From positions 79,931,835 through 79,995,834 of the forward strand of contig OZ024827.1 of assembly GCA_964016985.1 (NCBI GenBank): a DNA stretch of 64,000 nt, in the 5' to 3' direction. This DNA comes from Anodontia alba (Eukaryota; Mollusca; Bivalvia; Lucinida; Lucinidae). Positions 11,256 to 21,873 of the stretch are shown piece by piece (position 1 is the first letter of the stretch; every line of letters starts with the position of its first letter). The notes under the pieces are model-generated. The model saw only the letters and a list, made by a program, of their open reading frames with translations, was not told the DNA's origin and ran no database searches. A program made the translations under genes and the position numbers.

Positions 11256-11708
11256 GGCGTATCCACATATATGTTTATGTTGTCCCTTTTACACTAAAAT
11301 CAAATTGGTGTTATTGACATCTTTCTGCACCGGGGTAATGCAAAATTAATGACCATCCATACTAGTTTATTCCAAAATGTTAATTTGAACTTAGTACACA
11401 AAATGATGCACACAATACTACTTGTGCACCTACCTATCTCCGCATTTTGTTTTCGTTTATAAAAGCAAGAAATCGCAGCAATAATGCATCATAGACTAGT
11501 TGCAATTCGCCACTGGAGGATGTAATTTTTAATATGTAGTAATAGTGGCCAGGATATTTTTCCTAGCCCACACTGGCTGCGAGTGTCTGAGGTGGTTGTC
11601 ATCAGCTCTCATTTTTCGTTTCACGACAAGTATCTAAATTGGTTAATCGTTTTTCTCTGATGTTGTACTGACTGAGGTAGGGAGCCTCTACGAGCATAAC
11701 AATCACTT
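11256..11708. other. No recognisable feature
   Basis: Nothing is assignable apart from the T24 tract that follows at about 11711-11734. Confidence 0.4.
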
Positions 11709-11734
11709 ACTTTTTTTTTTTTTTTTTTTTTTTT

Positions 11735-12062
11735 GTTTTACAACAGATTTTGCTGCAGTAAAATCGATTAAAACCCTAAAGTAGTTTTCACTACCGACCG
11801 TTCTAAGGCGTAGATACTGCTGTTGTTTGTTTTATGTGTGGCTGCTCGCTGTGGGAACTGTTTCATACTCTTCTTTTTTCTTATTTGTGATGGATCCTGT
11901 CTAGCACTGTGATTACCTCGTTGGTCAAAAAAGGAGCTGGTAACCTTGTTTTTTTTTTTCTTTGATTTGTTGCATGTGTACTGTCTGTCATGTTTTGTTT
12001 GCTCTTCCTTTTGGTGTCATTGGTGGTTTGTTTTCAGCGATTGCGACTCTTTCTGGGCGTAT
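11735..12062 (+). repeat. Family J fragment
   Basis: It contains TTTTCACTACCGACCGTTCTAAGGC, the counterpart of the CTACTGACCGTTCTAAGGCGG box in the retroelement tail, followed by GT-rich sequence and GTGATTACCTCG as in the tail. Confidence 0.5.
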
Positions 12063-12070
12063 TCTATACT

Positions 12071-12366
12071 ATAGGGATCAAACATAGTTTTTCATGCATT
12101 AACTTTCGCCAGGTCCCGAGGAAGGTGTTGAAAACCGAGGCCGAAGGCCGCGGCTTTCAACACCTCCCTAGGGACCTGGCGAATGTTTATGCATTGAAAA
12201 ACCATGTTCGAGCGCTATTATTGCATAAAAACTGAAAACATTTGCTACATTTCGCGTTATTTCTTGCACTATTTTGTTTCGCCTTTTCACCAATGTCTAG
12301 CGAACGCAATTTTCACGGACTAAACTCGTTCTAAGGCCGGGCATACATATCTCGTGACAGCAGCAC
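12071..12366 (+). mobile_element. Family I repeat, copy 1 (palindromic head)
   Basis: An interrupted palindrome lies at about 12081-12209 (arms TTTTTCATGCATTAA..CGCCAGGTCCC and GGGACCTGGCG..ATGCATTGAAAAA). It is followed by a non-palindromic part with GAAAACATTTGC, CGCCTTTTCACCAATGTC and GGCCGGGCA. The same sequence recurs at 56505-57060 in the same orientation. It has no coding potential. Confidence 0.7.
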
Positions 12367-12551
12367 ATTTCTCCTCTTTTCCACAATATTTTCAATATAT
12401 CTAATTTTAGGATTAAAATGACATATTCATTTGTGAAATGCGGTTGTTCGATTTATTTTTTCCTCAATTCTGCAAAACTGATATGTTGAGGTACGGATAT
12501 CTAGAAGTATTTCAGGGAGTCCCTTTGACTTCAAATAACGAGAATCGACTG
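12367..12551 (+). mobile_element. Family D element, right half
   Basis: It starts in the middle of the family D palindrome (TTTCTCCTCTTTTCCACAA) and ends GAATCGACTG with TA at 12552-12553. The left half is missing at the junction with family I. Confidence 0.72.
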
Positions 12552-12789
12552 TATATAGATTGGTAACGTATTAAAAGAGATCCAAAGATTTGGAACAGCT
12601 GAAGGCCTACTCCTATGGTCAGTAATGTGTCTTATCGAATAAAGTTGAATGGAAGTGACTTTTACAAGTTAGTGGTATACTCCTGGGACATACAATTAGG
12701 ACAGTTTGCTTTGTTGGTTGGATTTTTGAATGATAAGTTTTTTTACTCCTATAAGTCATAAATATATGTTTTAAAATACTAAATGAAGT

Positions 12790-12920
12790 TAGCTTGGAAA
12801 GACCACAATCACGCAGCACAACCTTCCAGAAACATCGAAAGAAGAATAGATTAGGAACAAACAATGACAAGACACAACGACACGGTTGCTATAGCGGAGG
12901 CACCGAAAAAACAAGATGGG
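12790..12920 (-). repeat. Family J fragment
   Basis: GACCACAATCACGCAGCACAACC...AACAAACAATGACAAGAC matches the antisense of the tail, as at 21-145. Confidence 0.5.
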
Positions 12921-13051
12921 AAACAAACAATAACAAGGGCGGGATGGCTTAAACTAATTTTACGCGACCTCACATATATTCTGAAGCAGCTCATAATTAC
13001 AAATATGTGTTCGGGCCACGTAGGATTCTTTGCCTCGTCAGCGAAACATCA

Positions 13052-13295
13052 GGGCCCAGTTGTTCAAAGCTAACGATGTCGCTAGTTAACGATTCGTTAA
13101 AATTTACATCGAGTGATACGCAAATATGCTGAAATTTTTTGCTGAAAAAATGTGAGTACCTTTTGCAGTGCAAAAGCTACTCACATGTTTTCAGCAAAAA
13201 ATATCAGAATATTGTATATTGAATCCACTAAAACAGTTAACGAAATGACCCTTAACGAGCTCGTTAAGCTAACGACGCTTTGAACAACTGGGCCC
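13052..13295. mobile_element. Family B foldback element, complete
   Basis: The ends are GGGCCCAGTTGTTCAAAGC and GCTTTGAACAACTGGGCCC. The centre is TGCTGAAAAAATGTGAGTAC..TTTTGCAGTGCAAAA..TACTCACATG. Both terminal blocks are well preserved. Confidence 0.88.
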
Positions 13296-13469
13296 AGACA
13301 TATTATTACAATATTATTACAACTATGATAAATATTATGTAAATGATCTCAAATTTAATGTCATTCTACTGATATTCAAATAGGATCAAGTTCTGTGCGA
13401 AACTGAGATTAATAATGTGTTGCTGTAGTGCTATTTCCAAGACATATAATCTGATAAGAGCCGCAACGT

Positions 13470-13700
13470 ACGAAAACTTACCTTCTGACATGTGCGCCCA
13501 AGAAAGACTCAAATCAGCCTGCGCATCCGCACAGTCCAATCAGAGTCTTCGTTGTCCGCATGAAGAAACTTTGCATTATTGGCTTACCAAACAAGCGCCC
13601 AGTGACGATTCGAATCCACAATCTGATCTGAATCTTTGCTGTTCGAACATGTCCGAGGGTATGTTTCCCGACGTTGCTGCTCATAGTAAAGCGTGTTTAT
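13470..13700. mobile_element. Family H element, diverged
   Basis: It opens with GACATGTGCGCCCAAGAAAGACTC and AATCAGCCTGCGCATCCGCACAG..CAATCAGAGTCTTCG. It continues to GCGCCCAGTGACGA..CTGATCTGAATCTTTGCTG. Two hairpin units are present, as in other copies. Confidence 0.65.
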
Positions 13701-13949
13701 AGAGATCAATGGGCCACATTATACCGAAATGAACTTAACTAATCGTCCCAGAGAGATTTACAATCACCGAACATTGTTCGAGAACCGGTGAATTGTGATC
13801 CAGAAAATAATCCAGGTCACATATTTTCACTTAGAGTATTGTGCGATTAGACAAAATACTACTGTGGTTCGTCAAGAGACTTCATACATGTGGTAGAAAT
13901 ACAACTGTAACGCTATTTTTGATACGGGAGATACGTTTTGCGACTTCAG

Positions 13950-14110
13950 TTTTCGTGACTTCCTGTGTTTTATTTTTGTTTGAATTGGTTTAATGTTTGG
14001 AGCTGCATCAGGCGATAAGAGCGAGGTTTTCCGCGTATATAACAGGTTTTAACCCACCCAAGTAGTTTTCCTACTGACCGTTCGAGCCGTTGAACTGCGA
14101 CACGTAATTC
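13950..14110 (+). repeat. Possible family J fragment
   Basis: GTAGTTTTCCTACTGACCGTTCGAGCCG corresponds to the CTACTGACCGTTCTAAGGCGG box. The remainder is weak. Confidence 0.4.
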
Positions 14111-14313
14111 GTCGATCCACATAATACAACTAGTGATTTTAAGTTAACGTTACAGTTTGCATAATCGCTCAAGATGTCTTTCCCAATTTCAGGCTGAAGA
14201 AACTCCCTTCTATACGATATTTTGACTCCCCTTTTTGGAAGAGTTGTGTTTCAATTATATGTATGTCAGGTTATGTGATTTAGATAATCCCAAAGAAAAA
14301 GACTGAACTATTT

Positions 14314-14383
14314 GCAAACATTGGAGATCCTGATCGGACGCCGCCGCATTCTGCGGCGTCTGATCTCAGTCTGCATTATTTGC
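14314..14383. repeat. Family G inverted repeat
   Basis: GCAAACATTGGAGATCCTGATC and GATCTCAGTCTGCATTATTTGC flank a perfect inner stem GACGCCGC / GCGGCGTC. Confidence 0.7.
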
Positions 14384-14707
14384 CAATTACCCTTTTGGGA
14401 TCTCAGTACTAAAATCGGTTGAATAATTCAAATATCCTTCCATATGACCAAATTGTTGAGGTGTCTATTAACAAAATATCACTCACTCACTCAAATATCC
14501 TTAGATGAATACTTGTACTGCCGGAGATTCCACAGTTATCTTATACAGATTAATAAATTCATTTCCTGAGCAGGTTATAAATTTCAAATCAGTGCTTCCT
14601 GATATAATCCGCAATAACATGAAATTTCTCTTATCATAACGGCATGAACAATATAGACCGAGCCTGACATAATGACGATGAACAACCTTCCCGAGTCACC
14701 GAAAGAA
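14384..14707. other. Mostly uncharacterised; J remnant at right
   Basis: GAACAACCTTCCCGAGTCACCGAAAGAAG at about 14680-14707 resembles the antisense of the retroelement tail and abuts the next family A copy. Confidence 0.4.
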
Positions 14708-14985
14708 GAAAACACACCTATTCAAATATATTGAAAATTTCACCACCAAAAACTGAAAGTTTTCAGATAAAAAAAATCTGATATTTTTCATATTTCTGCT
14801 CAAAACATAGATTGTGGGTGCTCGTTAGAACCGCCTCGCCTAGGCGGTTCTAACGAGTACCCACAAGCTATGTTTTTGAGCAGAAATAAGAAAAATAATG
14901 TATACCCCTGTAAACCTCAATTTTACTATATAAAAGTGGGGTTTAAGGGGGGTCAAAATTATGTATTAGGTATGTTTTCGTGATG
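14708..14985 (-). mobile_element. Family A element, first bases lost
   Basis: The left end begins at AAACACACCTATTCAAATATA, lacking CATTACG. The right end is GGTATGTTTTCGTGATG. The core palindrome is intact with CCGCCTCGCCTAGGCGG at the tip. Confidence 0.88.
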
Positions 14986-15540
14986 GTGGCGGGATGTATA
15001 TACATGTAAATGGAAAAATTATATACACCATAAAATGTAGCGCGCGGTACATCCGCACCCAGACTTAAAAGTTACGAAATCAAAATCAGCTGTAAAGTTT
15101 AGCAGACACCCTATCATTAGATGCTAAGAAAATGAAGTCCAGAAACGGGACCTTGGTAGCGGATGTTTTATATTTTAAGTTGTTTTGAATAAAATCTACA
15201 ATTTGTTCAAAAACATTATCAGTATTTATTACGTCATCTTAATATCGGAAACGTCGAGGATCTACTAAGTAATAAGTACACTTAAGATTTGGATATGCTG
15301 ATTTCAGTTTACCTCCCCCCACTGTTTCATTTTTAAAAGCGACTGCACTTTGTACCGTTTAACCATCCCCTTCACACATATGAAAACATTACTGCTCTAG
15401 GATAGGAAGCAGGAGACTTACAATCAGGACGATCAGACCTCACCTTCTGGTAACTGGAGACGTGCTGTATGTAATAGAAATGTTTTCAAATGTACATTTA
15501 TACACTGTCAAATGAGACAACACTTGTAAAATTGTATTGG
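14986..15540. other. No recognisable feature
   Basis: No supported coding or repeat signal is seen. Confidence 0.4.
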
Positions 15541-15632
15541 CTCCCTCCTGAAAAGTGGTTTACTTTAAAAAGAAACAATTTGCTCTCGTTGGGAGCAAAT
15601 TCTTTCCTTTTAGCGTAGACACATTTTCTTAA
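15541..15632. mobile_element. Family F foldback element
   Basis: Arms TTTACTTTAAAAAGAAACAATTTGCTC and GAGCAAATTCTTTCCTTTTAGCGTAGA pair around TCGTTGG. Confidence 0.7.
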
Positions 15633-15812
15633 GAGACTTGTCATACAGGAAAGCAAAAAGGAAGACAAAAAAGTTATTTTCCATCTAAAACTGATTGAAA
15701 ATTTACCAAGTGTTTTCACTCTCCGTATCTTATTACTATGAATACATGGATACTAAATATAAAAAAAAGAACAACCCGATGAGATGTCTGTAATTTTGTA
15801 AATAAATGTATT

Positions 15813-15867
15813 GCAAACAGTCTAGGTCCTGATAAATTTCAATCTCATCTGGATCTACACTGTTAGC
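15813..15867. repeat. Family G inverted-repeat fragment
   Basis: GCAAACAGTCTAGGTCC and GGATCTACACTGTTAGC are imperfect arms. Confidence 0.6.
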
Positions 15868-16277
15868 TTAGACATGCCTGTTCGAATATTTAAGATAAAA
15901 ACAGCATGTTAGTTTATTAATTTTACAAGCAATTCCTCTTAAATGCCTAAGATTAAAGGAGATACGTTCGTTTTGTTTTTCCTCTTGGTGTGAGAGTTTC
16001 TGAAATTTAAACTATTGATTTTCTATCTGCACAAAACTATCTAAATTCTGTTGTATTTTGCAATTATCTGACACGCAAACTACCAGTCTGAGAGTAACAC
16101 TATATCTGTGCAGCTCATGCTTTTAGTGGATCTAATTTACACGAAGTAATTATTCTGGGTATAATGGTTTTTTTTTTTTTTTTTTAAATATCTTTACGAG
16201 TTATATTTCACTCTCCAGCAGTCTTAAAATAAAACATGTTGACTGATGGAACCATACATTTTACGAATGAGCCAGGC
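15868..16277. other. No gene; T18 tract
   Basis: A T18 homopolymer lies at 16168-16185. The rest is unassigned. Confidence 0.5.
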
Positions 16278-16556
16278 CATTACGAAAACAAGCCTATTCA
16301 AATATACTGAAAATTTTACCAGCAAAATATTGAAAATTTTCAGATAAAAAATTCTGATATTTTTCATGTTTCTGTTCTAAACAAAGATTGTGGGTACTCG
16401 TTAGAACCGCCTCGGCGAGGCGGTTCTAACAAGTACCCACAATCTATGTTTTGAGCAGAAATAAGAAAAATAATGTATACCCCTATAAACTCCGGTTTTA
16501 CTATATAAAAGAGGGGTTTAAGGGGGTCAACATTGTATAGGCATGTTTTCGTGATG
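16278..16556 (-). mobile_element. Family A element, full length
   Basis: The ends are CATTACGAAAACAAGCCTAT and TATAGGCATGTTTTCGTGATG. The core tip is CCGCCTCGGCGAGGCGG. The left and right hairpins are present. Confidence 0.92.
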
Positions 16557-16562
16557 CCATAG

Positions 16563-16760
16563 CATTTCCTACAAGATCGCATATGCACCCAACGAAGAGT
16601 CAGATCATCCACACAGATCAGAGTCTTCGCTGGCCGCCTGAAGATGCTTTATATCCTTGGCTAGCTACAGAATGCCCTGCGGAGACTCTGATCAGACTGC
16701 GCAGACGCGCAGTCTGATCTGAGTATACGCTGGGCGCACATGCAATCTTATAGGAAATGA
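16563..16760. mobile_element. Family H element, complete
   Basis: The outer arms CATTTCCTACAAGATCGCAT and ATGCAATCTTATAGGAAATG are inverted. Inside are AGACTCAGATCATC..GATCAGAGTCTTCGC and ACTCTGATCAGACTGCGCAG..CTGCGCAGTCTGATCTGAGT-type hairpins. It starts 7 nt after the preceding family A copy. Confidence 0.75.
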
Positions 16761-16939
16761 TGTAGCCCGGCTCAAATGAAACTGTTTGAAGAAAGGACAA
16801 GTAAACGGAGGCCAGCGTATCCAAGTTTCAAAGAGATTGATCAAATGGTAGATTTTCCGACACTTTGATAAATGACACCATTTTTGTGACTTTCATTTTG
16901 TGTTTCGGAAACCCAAATTCCTTCTGAATAGGGGCCAGT

Positions 16940-17022
16940 CTAAAACGAATACAAGAGCAAATTCTTTCCTTTTAGAGGTGCTTTTCCAGAAGGAAAAAAA
17001 AAAAAAAAAAAAAAAAAAAGAC
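16940..17022. repeat. Family F fragment with A-tract
   Basis: GAGCAAATTCTTTCCTTTTAGAGG is one arm only. It is followed by A22 at about 16998-17019. Confidence 0.5.
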
Positions 17023-17154
17023 AGATTTAACGCCCCTGAAAATGTATTTGTTTTAACTTAATTAATAAACAGTAAATCCAAGACACGTAGGCAAATACAG
17101 TCGAATTAGATTGCGTATTTACATTCAATTTGTTATTTCAGCCGAAAATCCTGA

Positions 17155-17215
17155 GAAAACACTGTAGACCAGGATCAGTTTAATCCGGGTGAACTCATCC
17201 AGCAGTTCTAAGACA
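17155..17215. repeat. Family G fragment
   Basis: AAACACTGTAGACCAGGATCAG is one arm. CATCCAGCAGTTCTAAGACAC is the typical downstream flank. Confidence 0.45.
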
Positions 17216-17327
17216 CATTAACATGCTGTAAAACGGACTTGTGTAAAGTTTACGACACGTGTAGTAAGGAGTCAAGTGTCCCTCTTTTTTACAGTTAATA
17301 CGTAAATACGGGTTACAATCTATCAAA

Positions 17328-17372
17328 TATTACAAAAACACGCCAATTCAAATAATTATATTAAAAATTTTA

Positions 17373-17407
<35 letters not shown>

Positions 17408-17632
17408 GATTTTTTTAGACTAAAAATTCTGACATTTTTCATACTTCTGCTCAAAACATACATTGTGGGTATTCGTTAGAACCGCCTCGGAGAGGCGGTT
17501 CTCACGAATGCCCACAATCTATGTTTTTCAGCAAAATAAGAAAAAAAATAATGTATACACCTGTTAATAACCTCAGTTTTATTATATAAAAGTGGGTCAA
17601 AATTATTCATGTACAGGTGTGTTTTCGTGATG
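17328..17632 (-). mobile_element. Family A element, with poly-A insertion
   Basis: The ends are ATTACAAAAACACGCC and ACAGGTGTGTTTTCGTGATG. The right-hairpin region is expanded by an A-tract (about 17377-17404). The core palindrome tip is CCGCCTCGGAGAGGCGG. Confidence 0.87.
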
Positions 17633-17848
17633 GGTCAGACTGAGCGCGGATGACGCTTCTCCTGATTCGCATGCACTATCCGCCAAGAACGTCCATGTAA
17701 GAGCAAATCAAACGAATGTGCGCGCGCGTTAGCTGTTTTTATCCTGTATATTCGGACAGACGTGTCTACAGTCTACATTTACAAACATGCGTTACATATC
17801 ATAAAAATCTTACAATAGGAATTTACTCATAAAACTACGAATAAAAAA

Positions 17849-17932
17849 TTTTATTATTATTATTATTATTATTTTTTTTTTTTTATTTTTTTTTTATTTA
17901 TTTATTTATTTTTATTTATTTATTTTTTTTTG
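17849..17932. repeat. (ATT)n / T-rich low complexity
   Basis: (TTA)8-9 is followed by T-rich and (TTTA)n tracts. Confidence 0.95.
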
Positions 17933-18159
17933 CTTTGCTTTTCTTCCTTTCGTTCCTCACCGAGAGCTTATGCGCTCACCACCTGAAGGGTACAGTGAAC
18001 TAATTATTTCTTCCCCATCAACCTCCATTATCAATACCCTTACTCTAGCAAAAACAGCTTTTCGGCCTTTCATCGTATCAATATTTCAGTGTACATGCGC
18101 AGCCCCTAAGAAAGGCAGCGTGTCTAGAGTTTTGGCTGAACTTTTCCCTATACCTATAC

Positions 18160-18351
18160 CTATACGTATAATATTTACCCCTTTAAACCTCACTTTTATA
18201 TAGTAAAACTGGTATTTTTTTTCTTATTTCTGCTCAAAAACATAGATTGTGGGTAGTCGTTAGAACCGCTTTCCGTTTCATCATCTGAAAATTTTCAGTT
18301 TTTTTGGAGGTGAAATTTTCTATATAATTGAATAGGAATGCTTTTGTAATG
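18160..18351 (+). mobile_element. Family A element, core half deleted
   Basis: The left hairpin and left core arm (CATAGATTGTGGGTAGTCGTTAGAACCGC) are present. The right core arm is missing, and the sequence jumps to the right hairpin (TCTGAAAATTTTCAG) and terminal repeat (GGAATGCTTTTGTAATG). Confidence 0.8.
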
Positions 18352-18610
18352 ACATAGGTTTGCTCATTATAAAGCGTTGTTACCGCTATGATCTGCACTC
18401 ATCACATTGCTTGAAAGCGTTCTAAGATAAACATTTCCTTCTTCTAGGAGGAAATAATTTCTACAAAGAATTATGAGCTTTCTCTTTGCCCGCAGAAATT
18501 GTTAAAATAGCTAACAATTATACTTTGGAGAGACTTAAAGCACAAATTCATCCATTTATAATTGATCCAACAATCGTTAAAAGCACTAAAACTTTTAAAC
18601 CCTTTTTCCT

Positions 18611-18611
<1 letters not shown>

Positions 18612-18650
<39 letters not shown>
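18612..18650. repeat. T39 homopolymer
   Basis: An uninterrupted T run, the longest in this part. Confidence 0.97.
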
Positions 18651-18652
<2 letters not shown>

Positions 18653-18739
18653 GCAGCGGTGTTCATGATTTACGTGTGTGTTAATGCATTTTATACTGCA
18701 AAGAGGATTACGTAAAAAATAAATTATGCGCAACGCACA

Positions 18740-19125
18740 AAAAGGGCGTTATACAATTTGCTGGACAATGTAGTTCCAGATCAGCATGCGAATACGTGCA
18801 GTCTGATATGAGCATTCTCTGTTCGTCGAAATATACAACAGTATCCCTCAATTCTGTAAGCGGACAATAAAGGCCCAAATCAGCCTGCATTGTCCTCAGA
18901 TAGCACAAGGGCTCTTTTCGTGCGTTACGTATCAAATAATGCGGGTCGCAACAAACCCATCAGGTTGCGCGAGCATTCAGTAACGATTCAAATTAACCTG
19001 CTAATTGGCGCACTCAAAACACAGTTTTGACTACTTTACCAAGCCCTCATGAAAGACGGGTTATTCGTAGGGGCAGCGAAAACTGCATTTAGGATATGCA
19101 GGCTAATCTGAGTCCTCGATCAGTT
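18740..19125. repeat. Two diverged family H segments
   Basis: TTCCAGATCAGCATGCG..GTGCAGTCTGATATGAGC lies at 18773-18815. A second set near 18868-18900 and 19050-19115 has GATATGCAGGCTAATCTGAG. The arms are imperfect. Confidence 0.5.
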
Positions 19126-19244
19126 TTTATCCAAAATAGTGCTGATTTTCTTGTACCTTGCTCAAATCGATCTTCGTGCACTCAATAATTTATTAGAGTA
19201 AACTACTCATGACGTTCAAAACACAGCATGGTAGATAAAACTTT

Positions 19245-19404
19245 CAGCAGAAGACAGTTTGAAATATTTTCTCATTTTTCCCAGGAAATAGGCTTAGACA
19301 TTTCATGCAAATCATCTCATGAGGAGACAATTCGCATGAAATATCAAAGCCTATTTTTCTGGGAAAACAATAAGAACAAAAATCATCAATTTATCGTCCG
19401 CTGA
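19245..19404. mobile_element. Family E foldback element, complete
   Basis: The ends are CAGCAGAAGAC and ATCGTCCGCTG. The centre GACATTTCATGCAAATCATCTC / GGAGACAATTCGCATGAAAT is flanked by ATTTTTCCCAG / CTGGGAAAA. Confidence 0.8.
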
Positions 19405-19667
19405 ACTAGCTAACAAGGAGATAAAGGTTAAAGGAATGGCTTATTTAATTATTTACAATTTCTTTGGAACATTGCTTAAAACTAATAGAATTTGAACACT
19501 TCTAAGTAAAGACATTCTTGTAAGCTTTGTGAATGCATGTCAATCGCTTAAAGCCTAATGATCTGTGTCTTTTTTTCGTATTCAAAATGTCAAACTTACA
19601 GGATACGCATTTCTGCAGTTATTGTTGACCGAGTCTAATTTGTATTACTTGAGTTGGATTTTGAAAC

Positions 19668-19880
19668 ATAAAAATAAAAAAGACTGCCTTTAGAGACAAA
19701 GAACACGCAGACGAACACAAATCAGCGACTCGGTTATATTAAGTCTCTTTTTATGCAGCAATGTCGGTTGCGAAGCTTCATACGCCCGCTAACACCTGCT
19801 TAAACGGTATTCGATTTTCAAAGCAACAAGAATGGGCTCATGATCCCAAAGGAAATAAAAATATAATGTGCACTATGGTG
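19668..19880 (+). repeat. Family K dispersed repeat
   Basis: AAAAAGACTGCCTTTAGAGACAAAGAACAC at the left and GGGCTCATGATCCCAAAGG...GTGCACTATGGTGAA at the right match 50265-50520 and, inverted, 52530-52735. About 215 bp, without inverted ends. Confidence 0.6.
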
Positions 19881-19926
19881 AAAAACGGGAAGATTTTAAA
19901 CTAGCTGCAGTCAAGTAAAATAAAAT

Positions 19927-20010
19927 CTAAAAAAGTTGCCTTTTGGAACAAAGAATACACAGAATAACCAAAATTGGAGACTCATAGTACATTCAAGTAA
20001 AATGATGGCA
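19927..20010 (+). repeat. Family K fragment
   Basis: TCTAAAAAAGTTGCCTTTTGGAACAAAGAATACAC is the start of family K; it is then lost. Confidence 0.45.
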
Positions 20011-20117
20011 TCATGCATTGTCGTTGTACCTCTGCAACATTACATATATACATACCATGGTCATAGCTGCAACCACAGTACTTTTTACTGTAACCTTTGC
20101 ACTCTCTGAGCTAAGTC

Positions 20118-20272
20118 AGAAGACGACCTATTGATTATACGTTTCGTCTTCCTACAAAATAGGCTTTAACATTTTAAGCAAATTGTCTCCTAAGGAGACA
20201 CTTTGCATGAAATGCCAACGCCTATTTTCTAGGATAAAGTTAGAAAAAGTATTTCAAAATGTCATCTGCTGA
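20118..20272. mobile_element. Family E foldback element
   Basis: The right end GTCATCTGCTG is clear. The centre AAATAGGCTTTAACATTTTAAGCAAATTGTCTCC pairs with GGAGACACTTTGCATGAAATGCCAACGCCTATTTT. Confidence 0.72.
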
Positions 20273-20648
20273 TTGTTTTCTCAAGCATGCTAAGCACCTG
20301 CACAAACTCAGGCCATTTTGGCGCAATACAAAGTCAAGTCTCTTAAACTCCAGATGTGCTATTTTCGGGTCTGTTTACGAAATCACAAAAAGCAAGGCAG
20401 GTTTGTAATTTACAATTTAACTAGAAACTTGTTTTCAGAGAAAATAGATGTCTCTACCTTCAACATTTAAGTTCAGTTTGACCTTGAAAATGACGTGAAT
20501 GTCATCAAAATCAAATCAACCATTTATGATGTCCCAGTGACGTATCTGTGCAACTTTGGCCTAAATCTAGCCAACAGTTAAAAAAAAATTGCATATAAAC
20601 TAATTTAGTTCACATTTGATAATTAATGGCGTACTGAGACCTTAAAAA
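20273..20648. other. No gene; diverged tandem-repeat relic
   Basis: TTGACCTTGAAAATGACGTG..GTCATCAAAATC at about 20477-20512 resembles the units at 60148-60520. Nothing else is assigned. Confidence 0.4.
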
Positions 20649-21261
20649 TCAAAAACGAAAATCATTCATTTGATATATTCCTACAAAAAAAGGTAAGAGA
20701 AAAGTCCAAGGAGTGCCGCAATCACAAACCGCAGCCCTTCCCAAGAGGAAACCGACAAATCCAAACAAGCACAAATCGAACAAACGTACGAAAAGCACTA
20801 AGATTAGCTCTCTCTTCCACAAGCGAGGTAATCGCAATACTAAAATGACAGAAAAACACAGGAACAAAATGACACATGGTAAGACATACAACAAATCGCC
20901 TTGTAGAATAAACCACAAAGCAACAAATAGTAAGACTAACACCAGGACCACCGCCTTAGAACGGTCAGTAGAGTAAACCACCGGGGGGGTTAAAGCACTT
21001 TTACAGCTAGCTAACTTCACCCTGGGTCCCGATGCCACTCTTAATACAGAAGTACATAAAAAATCTGTTTGCAAAAAGGCTCCCAACTCAGCCAATGCAT
21101 CAAAGCGAAAACATAAAAAATCAAATTAATCGCTATAATAAACAAAGACAAGTACTCATGGCTAATTCTACTGTATGCCAGAGTAAATGAAAACCAATAG
21201 TTGAACCACGGCGGACCAAGCCAAATACATATCGTCAAGCCCCAACCCACTGTTTAAAGAT
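20649..21261 (-). repeat. Family J: 3' tail of the RT retroelement
   Basis: This is the sequence downstream of the retroelement stop codon on the minus strand, over 600 bp. It has the CTACTGACCGTTCTAAGGCGG box (complement of about 20954-20974) and the GGGAAGGGCTGCGGTTTGTG box near its end. Pieces of it are scattered through the window, which is how I recognise it as a repeat rather than a gene-specific UTR. A 148-codon open frame here is hydrophobic by T-richness and has no family resemblance, so I do not call it a gene. Confidence 0.6.
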
Positions 21262-21873
21262 TTACGAAGAGGTCGTCATTGAGTCTGAGGCCCGAGCCGC
21301 CGTCGTGCAATTAAAGAGTGAAACATAGCCATCAACAATGATTGGGTTGACAACTAGGCATGCAGTCTGCCGCATAATATCCAGGCTATAGCCAATTCTT
21401 TTATAACGGTTAATAAGTTTTCTGAATTGCTCCGAAAAGTTAAATTTACCTACAATTTTTCTAAATCTATACACTAAGTCTAGTTCTAGTTCCGATATAC
21501 CTTGTTGCAGAAGTATTTTCAGACTGACGCTATATTTTTCTAACAAGGCACTGTGTCTGCGATAAAATTTCGAAAACGCCTTACGAAGTTTAAAATAACG
21601 ATAGCCCTGCCTAAGAAGTTTGGCAGTAAGGGCTTTATTACGGTAGTTAAAGTCATTAAGATTTGAAGAAGCTCTGGCGAATCTAATAAGTTGAGATATG
21701 TATACCCCATATGAGGTACGCCGGGGGACATCGCCATCCAGAAAAGGTAAATTGACTATATCAAAATCAAAATCGTCCTGTATATAATTTTTGGTGGAAA
21801 CTGTACCATTAGATATACATAGATTCAAATACCAAAAAGGTGCCTCGGTACAAGTTTGATTAAACTCCTCCAA
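21262..21873 (-). CDS. C-terminal part of a reverse-transcriptase retroelement protein
   Basis: An uninterrupted 203-codon frame. Its landmarks are FDFDIVNLPFLDGDVPRR (about residues 34-51), SYGVYISQLIRFARASSN (54-71), LRQGYRYFKLRKAFSKFYRR (about 86-106), ACLVVNP (172-178) and SLFNCTT..ASDSM near the end. I recognise this as the segment that follows the RT fingers/palm in a retroelement polyprotein common in molluscs and other invertebrates, from remembered family resemblance rather than a search. No YxDD or other RT catalytic motif is included, so the element is 5' truncated. The stretch ISELELDLVYRF looks a few residues shorter than the usual form. It has no RT, promoter or introns upstream, so it is a retroelement relic rather than a host gene, even though the frame is still open. 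The stop is followed directly by the family J tail. Confidence 0.68.
   Translation of the reverse strand: MEEFNQTCTEAPFWYLNLCISNGTVSTKNYIQDDFDFDIVNLPFLDGDVPRRTSYGVYISQLIRFARASSNLNDFNYRNKALTAKLLRQGYRYFKLRKAFSKFYRRHSALLEKYSVSLKILLQQGISELELDLVYRFRKIVGKFNFSEQFRKLINRYKRIGYSLDIMRQTACLVVNPIIVDGYVSLFNCTTAARASDSMTTSS

Noticed and set aside
20649..21095. A 148-residue hydrophobic membrane protein
   Set aside because: The frame lies in the T-rich retroelement tail, parts of which are dispersed through the window without the frame. No family resemblance is seen.
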